Source of the DNA: Pinibacter sp031553495
Lineage (GTDB): Bacteria > Bacteroidota > Bacteroidia > Chitinophagales > Chitinophagaceae
Reading direction: 5' to 3'
Length of the DNA stretch: 64,000 bases
Assembly: GCA_031553495.1 (NCBI GenBank)
Contig: JAVBLN010000025.1
Span: 24,062-88,061, forward strand
Shown: in pieces, positions 10,293 to 18,452 of the stretch
Position numbering within the stretch: position 1 is the first letter of the stretch
Layout: each line of letters opens with the position of its first letter
The notes under the pieces: model-generated
What the model saw: the letters and a program-made list of their open reading frames with translations, nothing else
Told to the model about the DNA's origin: nothing
Database searches by the model: none
Position numbers and translations under genes: made by a program

Positions 10293-10310
10293 GCTTGAAT
10301 AATCCTGTAA

Positions 10311-11492
10311 TCATTTTTTGAGCGAACGAATACGTACGGTTTTCCCTTCAATTGAAAATTCAATCCGCCCAACATTCTCAAACATTTCCAAAACTTTTGA
10401 TAAAGGTGCTTCCGCACTAATGCTTCCTGTAAAAGCTTCTGTAATCCTTTCTTCAAACACCACGTCAATATCGTACCACCTCGCTAATTGTTGCATGATG
10501 TCACGTATATCATCTTCCTGAAAATAAAAGCGGTTATTTTTCCAAGCCATGACCTTATCGGTATTCACATTTTTCATCACGCTGATATTATTGTTGACCG
10601 CGGCCTGCTGTCCCGGCAACAATTTGACCTTACTTTCACCGCTTGTAATTTCCACACTGCCTTCAAGCAATGTAGTTCGCGAAATCGCTTCGTTTGAATA
10701 TGCATGCACATTGAAATGAGTGCCCAACACTTTCACATCCACCGGTTTACCCGCGCCTATTGGTTTTACAGAAACTATAAATGGCTGCTTATCATTTTTG
10801 CTCACTTCAAAATAAGCCTCTCCTGATACTTCCACCCGTCTTTCATTGCCTGTAAATACCGCAGGAAAACGTATTGATGAAGCCGCGTTGAGCCACACTT
10901 TAGTGCCATCTTCCAGCATCAATTGATACCGCCGTCCCTGTGGAGTTGAAATGGTATTGTAAACTGTAGTAGTAGATTTTTTTCCTCCTAATTGATAAGC
11001 CACGCTGCCATCCTTGTTTGTTATATTCACCCCGGATTGCTGGCCTATATGTCCTAATGTACTATCAAGCACTACCCGGCTGCCATCAGCCAGTGTTAAT
11101 AAAGCGCCGTGCGAGCCAGGAGCCACATCATTCATTGCAACAGTAGGCTGCATTATTTTCTTCGCGGCGTTATTATGCATTGTTATAAGCAATGCGGTAA
11201 GTCCGGCGCAAAAAATAATAATAGCGGCAGCCGCGGCAATCCACCATTTGCGGCGAGGTGTAGCCCGATCGATCGGAGCAACCGGAGCCTGCGCAGCAAC
11301 AGTACAACGAGGCAGATTAAAACTGCCAGGCTGCGTCAGCAACGAGTTCCATGTATCATCAAACAACACTTCCCTGCGGCTGCATATTTCTGCATCATCT
11401 GATGTAAACAATTCCAGCAATTGTTCAAACTCTTCTTCACTCACCTGGTTATCCAGGTACTTTCTATAAATTTCTTCAAACTTGTCTTCCAT
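10311..11492 (-). CDS. FecR-family anti-sigma factor (module A)
   Basis: A 393-residue single-pass inner-membrane regulator. The cytoplasmic N-terminus (about 1-80) would hold the ECF sigma. The transmembrane helix is about residues 83-105 (WWIAAAAAIIIFCAGLTALLI). The periplasmic FecR domain includes DGTKVWLNAASSIRFPAVF and ERRVEVSGEAYFEV, both family signatures. A C-terminal DUF4974-like domain contains YFQEDDIRDIMQQLARWYDIDV. On glycan binding the SusC STN domain is expected to relieve inhibition of the sigma factor. It lies 115 bp upstream of susC and 566 bp downstream of the sigma gene, a gap filled by a repeat pair. Confidence 0.94.
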   Translation of the reverse strand: MEDKFEEIYRKYLDNQVSEEEFEQLLELFTSDDAEICSRREVLFDDTWNSLLTQPGSFNLPRCTVAAQAPVAPIDRATPRRKWWIAAAAAIIIFCAGLTALLITMHNNAAKKIMQPTVAMNDVAPGSHGALLTLADGSRVVLDSTLGHIGQQSGVNITNKDGSVAYQLGGKKSTTTVYNTISTPQGRRYQLMLEDGTKVWLNAASSIRFPAVFTGNERRVEVSGEAYFEVSKNDKQPFIVSVKPIGAGKPVDVKVLGTHFNVHAYSNEAISRTTLLEGSVEITSGESKVKLLPGQQAAVNNNISVMKNVNTDKVMAWKNNRFYFQEDDIRDIMQQLARWYDIDVVFEERITEAFTGSISAEAPLSKVLEMFENVGRIEFSIEGKTVRIRSLKK

Positions 11493-11600
11493 TACAACTT
11501 ATACGAACGGCACAAAACAAAGTACTAGTGAAATTCAAAAAAATATGCGATCTGAAATTTGAGATTTGAGAAATCACTCAAAACTCATTACTTTTTTGGA

Positions 11601-11990
11601 ACCGGCGGTAGTGCTACTATTTAGCATCGTTGTGTCACTCACTTGTACGAAAGGAATGCTATGGAGCGAGTTGGCAGTGTGCAGCAGGCAGTAGTTGCCG
11701 GTTACTGGTTGCCAGTAGCCGGTGTTGAAGTACAGGCAATACAATTAATTGTCAATACACTAATTCAATGAGATTTTGCAATAACTGAAATACCTGGTAT
11801 GTTGCTGCAAGGCTACAAGCCTTGCAGAGCGTGAATAAATTGAGAATTGAGAATGCTTTATACACTGATTGCAAGCCAAAACAAAAGCACTTATTACTCA
11901 TAACTCAAAACTCATAACTTGTTGAATAGCATTTCTACCGTACAAGTGAGTGACACAACGATGCTTAATAGTAGCACTACCGCCGGTCCC
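11601..11990. repeat. Inverted pair of CCGGC repeats enclosing about 250 bp
   Basis: Left arm 11601-11670 (forward) and right arm 11921-11990 (reverse) are about 70-bp near-identical inverted copies (ccggcggtagtgctactatt ... and its complement), with a T-run outside the left arm and an A-run outside the right. The interior holds a hairpin ctgcaaggct/agccttgcag (11804-11827), a segment (11738-11796) that recurs inverted near 38750, and cataactcaaaact arrays. The pair fills most of the sigma-FecR gap of module A. No gene was seen. Confidence 0.85.
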
Positions 11991-12058
11991 CCTCAAAAAA
12001 AATCATACCTCAACACAACATGAAGTATAACGATCTAAAGCATTTCAAATATCAAATA

Positions 12059-12688
12059 TCAACTCCCCCCACCATTATTGATACTTGAAAAACACAATGC
12101 AAGAACCAACACAGCGAGATCAGTATGAGAAGAGACATAATTGCGCACCGAACGGATGGCTTCGGACATATGATTGCGAACGGTATTGCGCGATATATCC
12201 AGCTCATCGGCAATTTGCTGATAAGTCATTTCTTCCTCTCGTATCATACGGAAAATGCGCTGTTGCTGAGGTGATAATTGCGTAATAGCTTCTTGATAAA
12301 TTTTTTCCAACTCTTTGTTAAGCAGCCACTCTTCCTGTCCGCTGCGTATCTTTTGCATCCTTTGCAGTATAGCATCCTGCATTTGATTGTCTTTCTTAAC
12401 CTTCCTGAAAAAATCTATCACCTTATTGTAGGTCATGGTTTTTACGTAAGCGTTAAAACTGACATTCAAATCCTGAATGTGATTGCGCCGCTCCCAGAGT
12501 TTAAGAAAAACCTCCTGAACAACTTCTTCCGCAGTTGAATGATTTTTTGTGAGCGAATAGGCAAACGCGAAGACCATATCTTTATAGCCTTCAAATATTT
12601 CAGTAAAACGGGCAGCCTCGTTTTCCGCATATTCCTGCAGTTTGTCAAATTCTTTCCTTTCATCCATAGAGCAGTAGAAGAGTTTCAC
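12059..12688 (-). CDS. ECF RNA polymerase sigma factor (module A)
   Basis: A 209-residue sigma-70-like ECF factor. Region 2 is visible as YKDMVFAFAYSLTKNHSTAEEVVQEVFLKLWERR. Region 4 is LSPQQQRIFRMIREEEMTYQQIADELDISRNTVRNHMSEAIRSVR in two parts, with the helix-turn-helix at IADELDISRNTV. After region 4 there is a hydrophobic tail (LAVLVLALCF). It should direct transcription of the downstream susCD and be held by the neighbouring FecR. The two sulfatase genes lie just upstream (115-bp gap) and may read into it. A weak operator-like palindrome lies near 12722-12741, but it is not convincing. Confidence 0.94.
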   Translation of the reverse strand: MKLFYCSMDERKEFDKLQEYAENEAARFTEIFEGYKDMVFAFAYSLTKNHSTAEEVVQEVFLKLWERRNHIQDLNVSFNAYVKTMTYNKVIDFFRKVKKDNQMQDAILQRMQKIRSGQEEWLLNKELEKIYQEAITQLSPQQQRIFRMIREEEMTYQQIADELDISRNTVRNHMSEAIRSVRNYVSSHTDLAVLVLALCFSSINNGGGS

Positions 12689-12803
12689 AGTAAAGTTATA
12701 TATTCTACGCTAAATGGTGGCGCGCAAAAGCTTTGTGGATATTTTCGAATTTCTGCTGCCTCAAGGCTTTATAATCGCTAATATTTTTTATCAGCAACAG
12801 ATT

Positions 12804-14246
12804 TTAATCAATTCCCACTACTCCATTATTGATTCGAAACGGAAATATCGCAGATTCCGTATGTGATTCATCTATTAATTTCAATAGTTTTTTTACAACC
12901 GACTGATGAGAGGAGGCTATGTTATTTTCTTCACCGGGATCTTTGGAAAGGTCGTACAACTCGGTAGTGGTCTTACTTTTATCAAACACGTTTAATTTAA
13001 CAAGTTTCCATTTACCCTTGCGCACAGCCTGTTTGCCGCCTTCTTCATGAAATTCCCAATAAAGATATTTATGGTCTCGTTGTTTTTTTTGCACAAGTGA
13101 AGGAAGAAAAGAAATACCGTCTACATTGCCCGGAATCTGCGCTCCGCCTATATTGGCAAATGTGGGCAGAACATCCCAGAAGGCACCTGCAAAGTCGCTT
13201 GTTGTACCCGCCTTTATTTTTGCGGGCCACCACGCAATAAAAGGAACACGAATACCACCCTCATACAAATCGCGTTTATAACCACGCAATCCTCCGCCAC
13301 TATTAAAGAAATCAGGATCTGCGCCGCCTTCTTTATGCGGACCGTTGTCGCTTGTAAAAATGATCAACGTGTTATTATCTATTCCTAACGATTTCAACTT
13401 ATTCATCACTTGTCCCACATATTCATCCAAACGCGAAACCATCGTCGCGAATGTTGCATGAGGATATGGCTGCGACGCGTAACCGCCTTTATTCGCACGT
13501 GTTCCATAATCGTTTCCTTTATATGGCTTTTCGGGAAATGTACCTTTATATTGTTTGAAAATACTATCGTTGGGTTCAAGTAGTTCAGCATGTGGCAACG
13601 TATAAGTCAGGAACAACATGAATGGTTTTGCCTTGTTTTCTTCAATAAAATCAAGGGCTTTACGCTGAATTAATTCCGGCGCATAAGTTACCGCCTGCTC
13701 AAGATTTTTATTTGCGGTAAGATCAACACGTGTTTCATTATCCCACAAATGTGTCGGGTAATATCTATGCGCCAGCAACTGGCAGTTATAACCATAAAAC
13801 CTGTCGAAGCCGTGCTTTAAAGGATCGCCGGAGCTGCCCACCGGGCCTAGCCCCCACTTACCAAACATGCCTGTGGCATAACCGGCCTGCTTCATAGCCA
13901 TCGCTACTGTAAATGTGGAAGCCGGCAAAGGCTCCTGCCCTTCGGGTGATACTTCCTTATTGCCCCGAATATAGGTGTGCCCCGTATGCTGCCCGGTCAT
14001 AAGCGAAGAGCGTGAAGGAGCGCACACCGCCGTGCCCGCATAAAACTGCGTATACTTCATACCTTCATTTGCCAATGTCTCCAGGTTTGGAGTTTTAATT
14101 TTCGCTTGACCGTAAGGTTCAATATCACCATACCCAAGATCATCAGCCAGAATGAAAATAATATTTGGCTTTGCCGTTTTTGCAGGCTGTGCAACTGTAT
14201 AAAAAACAGATAATACACTTAAAAAAAACATTACACTTTTTATCAT
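12804..14246 (-). CDS. Secreted S1 sulfatase (arylsulfatase A-like)
   Basis: A 480-residue formylglycine sulfatase. It has an N-terminal signal (MIKSVMFFLSVLSVFYTVAQ) and metal ligands in ADDLGYGD (Asp35, Asp36). The C-x-P-S-R activation motif is AVCAPSRSSLMTGQ (Cys75, to be converted to formylglycine), followed by GMFGKWGLG and the TSDNGPHKEGG metal/sulfate site. It should remove ester sulfate from glycans in the periplasm or outside the cell. No sulfatase-maturating enzyme is encoded in the window, so maturation must come from elsewhere. It is 132 bp downstream of a second sulfatase and 115 bp upstream of the sigma gene, suggesting a shared unit. Confidence 0.93.
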   Translation of the reverse strand: MIKSVMFFLSVLSVFYTVAQPAKTAKPNIIFILADDLGYGDIEPYGQAKIKTPNLETLANEGMKYTQFYAGTAVCAPSRSSLMTGQHTGHTYIRGNKEVSPEGQEPLPASTFTVAMAMKQAGYATGMFGKWGLGPVGSSGDPLKHGFDRFYGYNCQLLAHRYYPTHLWDNETRVDLTANKNLEQAVTYAPELIQRKALDFIEENKAKPFMLFLTYTLPHAELLEPNDSIFKQYKGTFPEKPYKGNDYGTRANKGGYASQPYPHATFATMVSRLDEYVGQVMNKLKSLGIDNNTLIIFTSDNGPHKEGGADPDFFNSGGGLRGYKRDLYEGGIRVPFIAWWPAKIKAGTTSDFAGAFWDVLPTFANIGGAQIPGNVDGISFLPSLVQKKQRDHKYLYWEFHEEGGKQAVRKGKWKLVKLNVFDKSKTTTELYDLSKDPGEENNIASSHQSVVKKLLKLIDESHTESAIFPFRINNGVVGID

Positions 14247-14289
14247 CTTTCGGAATTTGTATCAACTTAAAATTTATACCAAAAACATT

Positions 14290-14309
14290 TCACGCAAAGG
14301 TTTAAAGAA
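14290..14309. promoter_or_regulatory. LacI-type operator-like palindrome upstream of sulfatase
   Basis: tcacgcaaaggtttaaagaa, about 45 bp upstream of the sulfatase start at 14246; its left half matches the shared motif (acgcaaaggttt) and its right half is degenerate. Confidence 0.4.
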
Positions 14310-14378
14310 AAACGAAGTTCGCTAAGAGAAAACTACAATTTAAAGGCCTGGTACAATATACCGGTGAAGAACATACGC

Positions 14379-15905
14379 TTAACGCTTTTTTATTTCGTCC
14401 AGGAGTGCCGCAAGTTCTTTAACCTTTTCAGGATACTGTGTTGCAAGGTTTTTCTTTTCTCCAACGTCTTCGTTCAGATTGTATAATTGGGCTGATGGCA
14501 AACAGCCTGTTTCAATTCCTACAAGTTTATCATACGAGGCTCCCTTTGAGGGTGTTATATACTTCCAACCATCTTTAATAATAGAAAGTGGGCCACCCTG
14601 CTCTATTAAAACACTTCTACCCTGCTTCGATTTTCCTAACAATGCTTTCAAATGATCTTCACTATCACCTGCTTCGCCTGCGGGTATGGGAACTTTCAAC
14701 ATCGCGGCAAATGAAGCCAGCAAATCCATCTGGCACATCAACGCGTCAGAAACCGTGGGTTTCACTTTTTTGGGCCAACTAACGATGAAGGGCACACGAG
14801 TCCCCGCTTCAAGAGCACTGTACTTACCGCCGCGCAATGGCCCGTTGGGATTATGGCCGTTTACTCTCGTTACAGCCTCATCCTGGTAGCCATCATCAAG
14901 CACCGGCCCGTTATCACTTGAAAAAATAACAATCGTATTTTTATCTATGCCAGCAGCCTTCAGCGATTTCATTATTTCGCCCACAGTGTAGTCTAGCTGT
15001 AAAATGGCGTCACCTCTGTATCCCAGGCCGCTTTTATCTTTAAACATAGTAGCCGGCATCCGCGGCACATGAGGCTCCGTTACATTCAGACATAAAAAGA
15101 ACGGATGATCTTTATTTTCTTCAATAACACTTTTCGCTTTATTTAAAAATGTAAATGAAACCTCTTCATCTGTCCAGCGGGCAGCTTTACCACCACTCAT
15201 AAAACCAATGCGTCCAATACCATTAACAATTGTATTATCATGACCCTGCCCCGGCGATGACTTCAATTTCAGCAACTCAGGATTCTCCTTACCGGTTGGT
15301 TCATTACCAATTTTCATCTTATAGTTAACATGAATCGTATCATTAGCAGGCAAACCTATCACCTTTCCATTTTCCAAAAAAACAGTAGGCACCCTGTCGG
15401 CAGTAGCAGGAAATATAAACGAATAATCAAACCCAACTTCATTGGGTCCGGGCTTTATCAGATCATTCCAGTTTTTTTCAACATCATTACCCAATCCTAA
15501 ATGCCACTTGCCCACAAGCGCTGTTTTGTATCCGGCTTTTTGAAAAAGTGAAGCCAGCGTAATTTTGTTAGAGGGCACAATAAGTTTTGCATCACCGGGC
15601 AATATACCGGTGCCTTCAAGTCGCCATGGATATTGGCCCGTCATTATAGCAAAGCGGGACGGTGTACATGTAGCCGAAGTAGTGTGCGCATTTGTAAATC
15701 GCACACCGCTGTTTGCTAGTTGATCTATGTTTGGAGTTTGAATTTTTGTTGCGCCATAACAACTTACATCGCCATAGCCCAAATCGTCAGACAAAATAAA
15801 AATAACATTTGGCTTTTGTTGTGCTGCTGCTGCAAATGAGAAGAATAGAAGCATTACGAAAAAAGCGTTTCTCATAACGTATAAATTTGTTTTTATCATT
15901 ATCAA
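14379..15905 (-). CDS. Secreted S1 sulfatase, second gene
   Basis: A 508-residue formylglycine sulfatase with metal ligands in LSDDLGYGD (Asp40, Asp41). The activation motif is SATCTPSRFAIMTGQ (Cys80 if the first Met is used). KTALVGKWHLG and IFSSDNGPVLDDG are the further active-site segments. The more natural start may be the Met at residue 11 (base 15875), which directly begins a signal peptide MRNAFFVMLLFFSFAAAAQQ. It differs clearly from the neighbouring sulfatase (different spacing and insertions), so the pair probably attacks different sulfate positions. A weak operator-like site lies about 250 bp upstream. Confidence 0.93.
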   Translation of the reverse strand: MIMIKTNLYVMRNAFFVMLLFFSFAAAAQQKPNVIFILSDDLGYGDVSCYGATKIQTPNIDQLANSGVRFTNAHTTSATCTPSRFAIMTGQYPWRLEGTGILPGDAKLIVPSNKITLASLFQKAGYKTALVGKWHLGLGNDVEKNWNDLIKPGPNEVGFDYSFIFPATADRVPTVFLENGKVIGLPANDTIHVNYKMKIGNEPTGKENPELLKLKSSPGQGHDNTIVNGIGRIGFMSGGKAARWTDEEVSFTFLNKAKSVIEENKDHPFFLCLNVTEPHVPRMPATMFKDKSGLGYRGDAILQLDYTVGEIMKSLKAAGIDKNTIVIFSSDNGPVLDDGYQDEAVTRVNGHNPNGPLRGGKYSALEAGTRVPFIVSWPKKVKPTVSDALMCQMDLLASFAAMLKVPIPAGEAGDSEDHLKALLGKSKQGRSVLIEQGGPLSIIKDGWKYITPSKGASYDKLVGIETGCLPSAQLYNLNEDVGEKKNLATQYPEKVKELAALLDEIKKR

Positions 15906-15969
15906 AAATCTTTTGTAGCACTTTAAAAATAGTAATTAAGCACCTTGTGCGCATGCTTTTTTTTGTGGG

Positions 15970-16630
15970 GGACCAGCGATAGTGCTACTATTAAGCATCG
16001 TTGTGTCACTCACTTCAACATTTTGTTCTTTACTCAACAAAGTTTAAAACACGAACCAAATTGGGCAACAATTAATATACGTTCGTAGTATAAAAATTAT
16101 GTAATGCTGTTTTATATTAAGAACTAAGTTAAAAACCGATTGTCAGAACCAGCCCGATCAAACGATTGCGCGAAATATATTCGGCCGATTAACCACAAGG
16201 AACGCAATAGATTGCAAGCCTTGCAGAACTTTAATAAATGGAGAGTTGAGAGTTGAGAATGGAGAATGCTTTATAGTTGAGAATGCTATAGATATTAGAT
16301 AATACTGAAACAGTAAGCAGCTGGCAGTTGTCAGTTGGCAGAAGATAAATCAGAGGTCAGAACACAACGGCGCCGTATTAATCCAGAATGTTTGAGAGTT
16401 GCCGTTGTTGCGTGTGTAGGGAGGCCACCGTGCGATGGCACACCAACAACCAATGAGAATCCTCTTGTTGCAATAAAGATAAAAAGCACCAACTAAAAAA
16501 CTGTCCACTTTTTTCAGGACGTGACAAAAGCACTCATTACTCAAAACTCATAACTCATAACTTGTTGAATAGCATTCCTGCCGTACAAGTGAGTGACTCA
16601 ACGTTGCTTAATAGTAGCACTACCGCCGGT
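15970..16630. repeat. Inverted pair of CCGGC repeats enclosing about 540 bp of nested repeats
   Basis: Left arm 15970-16018 (shortened, forward) and right arm 16562-16630 (reverse). The interior holds a weak operator-like site (16154-16173), half of the ctgcaaggct hairpin (16211-16226), gagaattgag-type arrays, an 85-bp segment (16373-16458) repeated at 50965-51052, and an IS-end-like sequence ending ttcaggacgtgaca (16491-16526). The short frame at 16350-16544 is judged non-coding. This fills the 900-bp gap between the sulfatase and susD of module B. Confidence 0.8.
16154..16173. promoter_or_regulatory. Weak LacI-type operator-like site
   Basis: ccgatcaaacgattgcgcga matches the shared palindrome at about 12 of 20 positions, with the core caaacg-ttgcg kept, about 250 bp upstream of the sulfatase at 14379-15905. 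Confidence 0.25.
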
Positions 16631-16724
16631 TACATAAAAAATACTTACAAAAAATGAATGTAAATTACTCGTGCAGTATGCTTTGCTAATGTGCCAAAAA
16701 TAGAATATTAACAAACAAATGTTA

Positions 16725-16762
16725 TAAAACAAAACCCTGCTCTAAATTTCAGAGCAGGGTAA
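16725..16762 (-). terminator. Rho-independent terminator after susD (module B)
   Basis: A perfect 10-bp stem accctgctct/agagcagggt (16734-16743 with 16751-16760), followed on the minus strand by TTTTGTTTT, about 42 bp after the susD stop. It marks the 3' end of the module B susCD transcript. Confidence 0.85.
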
Positions 16763-16803
16763 ATGAAGTATCGGTACAAGTTTTTGAACTATTACTTTCG
16801 AGC

Positions 16804-18447
16804 TCAATAACCCGGATTTTGCACCAGGTTTTTATTTTTTCCGATTGCCGATTGAGGTATTGGCCATAAGTAATCTCTATTGGGGTCAAACTTTCTATCC
16901 TGTGCTTTAAACTTTGGTTTCGTCCAGTCTCCAACCGGGTCTGCATCATTACTGTTAATTCCATAGGCAGGGGTATTTAAAACATTTTCAGCAATTTTCC
17001 AGCGAAGAATGTCGAAGTAACGTTTATGTTCACACACAAATTCGTGCCTGCGTTCTTCCCTTATGGCATTGCGCATGGCGCTTTGATTTCCAAGAAGTGA
17101 ATTTACGCTAGGCAATCCGGCTCTGGTACGTACAGCATTCACCGCAGTTACAATCTTAGCATTGGAAGGATCGTATTCATTTAAAGCTTCGGCCAACATA
17201 AGTAAGGTTTCGGCGTAACGATAAATGGGAAAATTGATATAATCATTTACAGGATCCTTCCACGTTGGGTCGTTAAATTTTAAATACATATATCCTGTAA
17301 GTCCACCCCCTTCACTATTCATACGTTCCGGTTTGTTGTGACCGGGATACGGATCATATGGAGTATAAGTTCCATCAGGCCTAAGCACTGCAACACCGGG
17401 CAACATAAAAGTCATCTTTAACCTCTTATCACGATTTTCCCAAGGTTTGTTTTTATCATACAATGAAGATTGTTGAATAGTGTTACCATCTGTGCACAAA
17501 TAAGAATCTACAAGGTCCCGAGTGGGGCAAAAGCTTGCCCAGCCTTCTCCTGTTATACCGGTGCCTGAGGGCGATGCCAATACAGGCACCATATTTGTAA
17601 TTTCATTTTGCACATACTGGTAGGCAAGTATCACTTCTTTATTGTTATTATTTGCATCACGTGTAAAAATATAAGAGTAATCTGATTCAAGACTGTAAAC
17701 GCCTTCATCTATCACAGCCTGAACAGCATCAGCAGCATTTTTCCATAATGCCGGATCATCCTGCCCTTTATGAAATTTTTTCATGCTGGCGACATACAAA
17801 TAATAATCAGCTTTCAGCATAAGAGCCGCGGCTTTAGTAATATGCCCATCATCAGTTCCGGAGGTTCTTGCAGGCAGATTATTTATTGCGATATTGATAT
17901 TCTGCAATACATAATCCAACACTTCCTGTGCAGGACTTCTGTGTATTGCTGCAGAATCAAGATTTACGGGCGCCTCTTTTATCAACGGAATATCTCCAAA
18001 CAGCTTTACCATACGTAGGTAACGCATAGCCAGTATATATCGTGCTTCAGCATCATATTGTACTTTAAGGGAACTGTTTGCGGCATCAAAAGTCATTGTC
18101 TTTAGCCTGTCTATAAAATACAGTGCTACCCGTATTTTATCATAAGAATACTCTTCTGCTATATAAGCATCAGTAGCTGATTGAGAACCCTGGCATATAT
18201 AGCCCATGCCACCTTCTCCCCACGCATTGGTCATAACAGAATTATCGCTATGACAATCACGCCAAAAATCACGGCTGTCAGGCAATGTAGAATAAACCGC
18301 ATTAAGGGCCGTTTGAGCATCAGCAGGGGTTTTCCAGAACGTTGCTTCGGATGGTTGAGATAATGGATCTCTATCTAAAAACTTCTTACACCCCGACAGC
18401 ATTAAGGTTAAAACAGCAGGCAGTATTATAAATATTGCTTTTCTCAT
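16804..18447 (-). CDS. SusD/RagB-family glycan-binding lipoprotein (module B)
   Basis: A 547-residue SusD homologue with lipobox LSGC (Cys20) and the start CKKFLDRDPLSQPSEATFWKTPADAQTALNAVY in two parts, a typical SusD N-terminus. EARYILAMRYLRMVKLFGDIPLI is the conserved TPR stretch, and ERRHEFVCEHKRYFDILRWK and the end LVQNPGY are C-terminal signatures. It starts 5 bp after the susC stop (translationally coupled spacing), and a strong terminator follows it. Confidence 0.95.
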   Translation of the reverse strand: MRKAIFIILPAVLTLMLSGCKKFLDRDPLSQPSEATFWKTPADAQTALNAVYSTLPDSRDFWRDCHSDNSVMTNAWGEGGMGYICQGSQSATDAYIAEEYSYDKIRVALYFIDRLKTMTFDAANSSLKVQYDAEARYILAMRYLRMVKLFGDIPLIKEAPVNLDSAAIHRSPAQEVLDYVLQNINIAINNLPARTSGTDDGHITKAAALMLKADYYLYVASMKKFHKGQDDPALWKNAADAVQAVIDEGVYSLESDYSYIFTRDANNNNKEVILAYQYVQNEITNMVPVLASPSGTGITGEGWASFCPTRDLVDSYLCTDGNTIQQSSLYDKNKPWENRDKRLKMTFMLPGVAVLRPDGTYTPYDPYPGHNKPERMNSEGGGLTGYMYLKFNDPTWKDPVNDYINFPIYRYAETLLMLAEALNEYDPSNAKIVTAVNAVRTRAGLPSVNSLLGNQSAMRNAIREERRHEFVCEHKRYFDILRWKIAENVLNTPAYGINSNDADPVGDWTKPKFKAQDRKFDPNRDYLWPIPQSAIGKNKNLVQNPGY

Positions 18448-18452
18448 TTTCT

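Noticed and set aside
12722..12741. Operator-like sequence gcgcaaaagctttgtgg upstream of the module A sigma gene
   Set aside because: The centre is aagctt rather than aacgtt and the flanks do not match; too weak to annotate, although its position would fit.
16350..16544. 64-codon frame between the sulfatase and susD of module B
   Set aside because: It lies inside nested repeats shared with 50965-51104 and shows no domain or signal.
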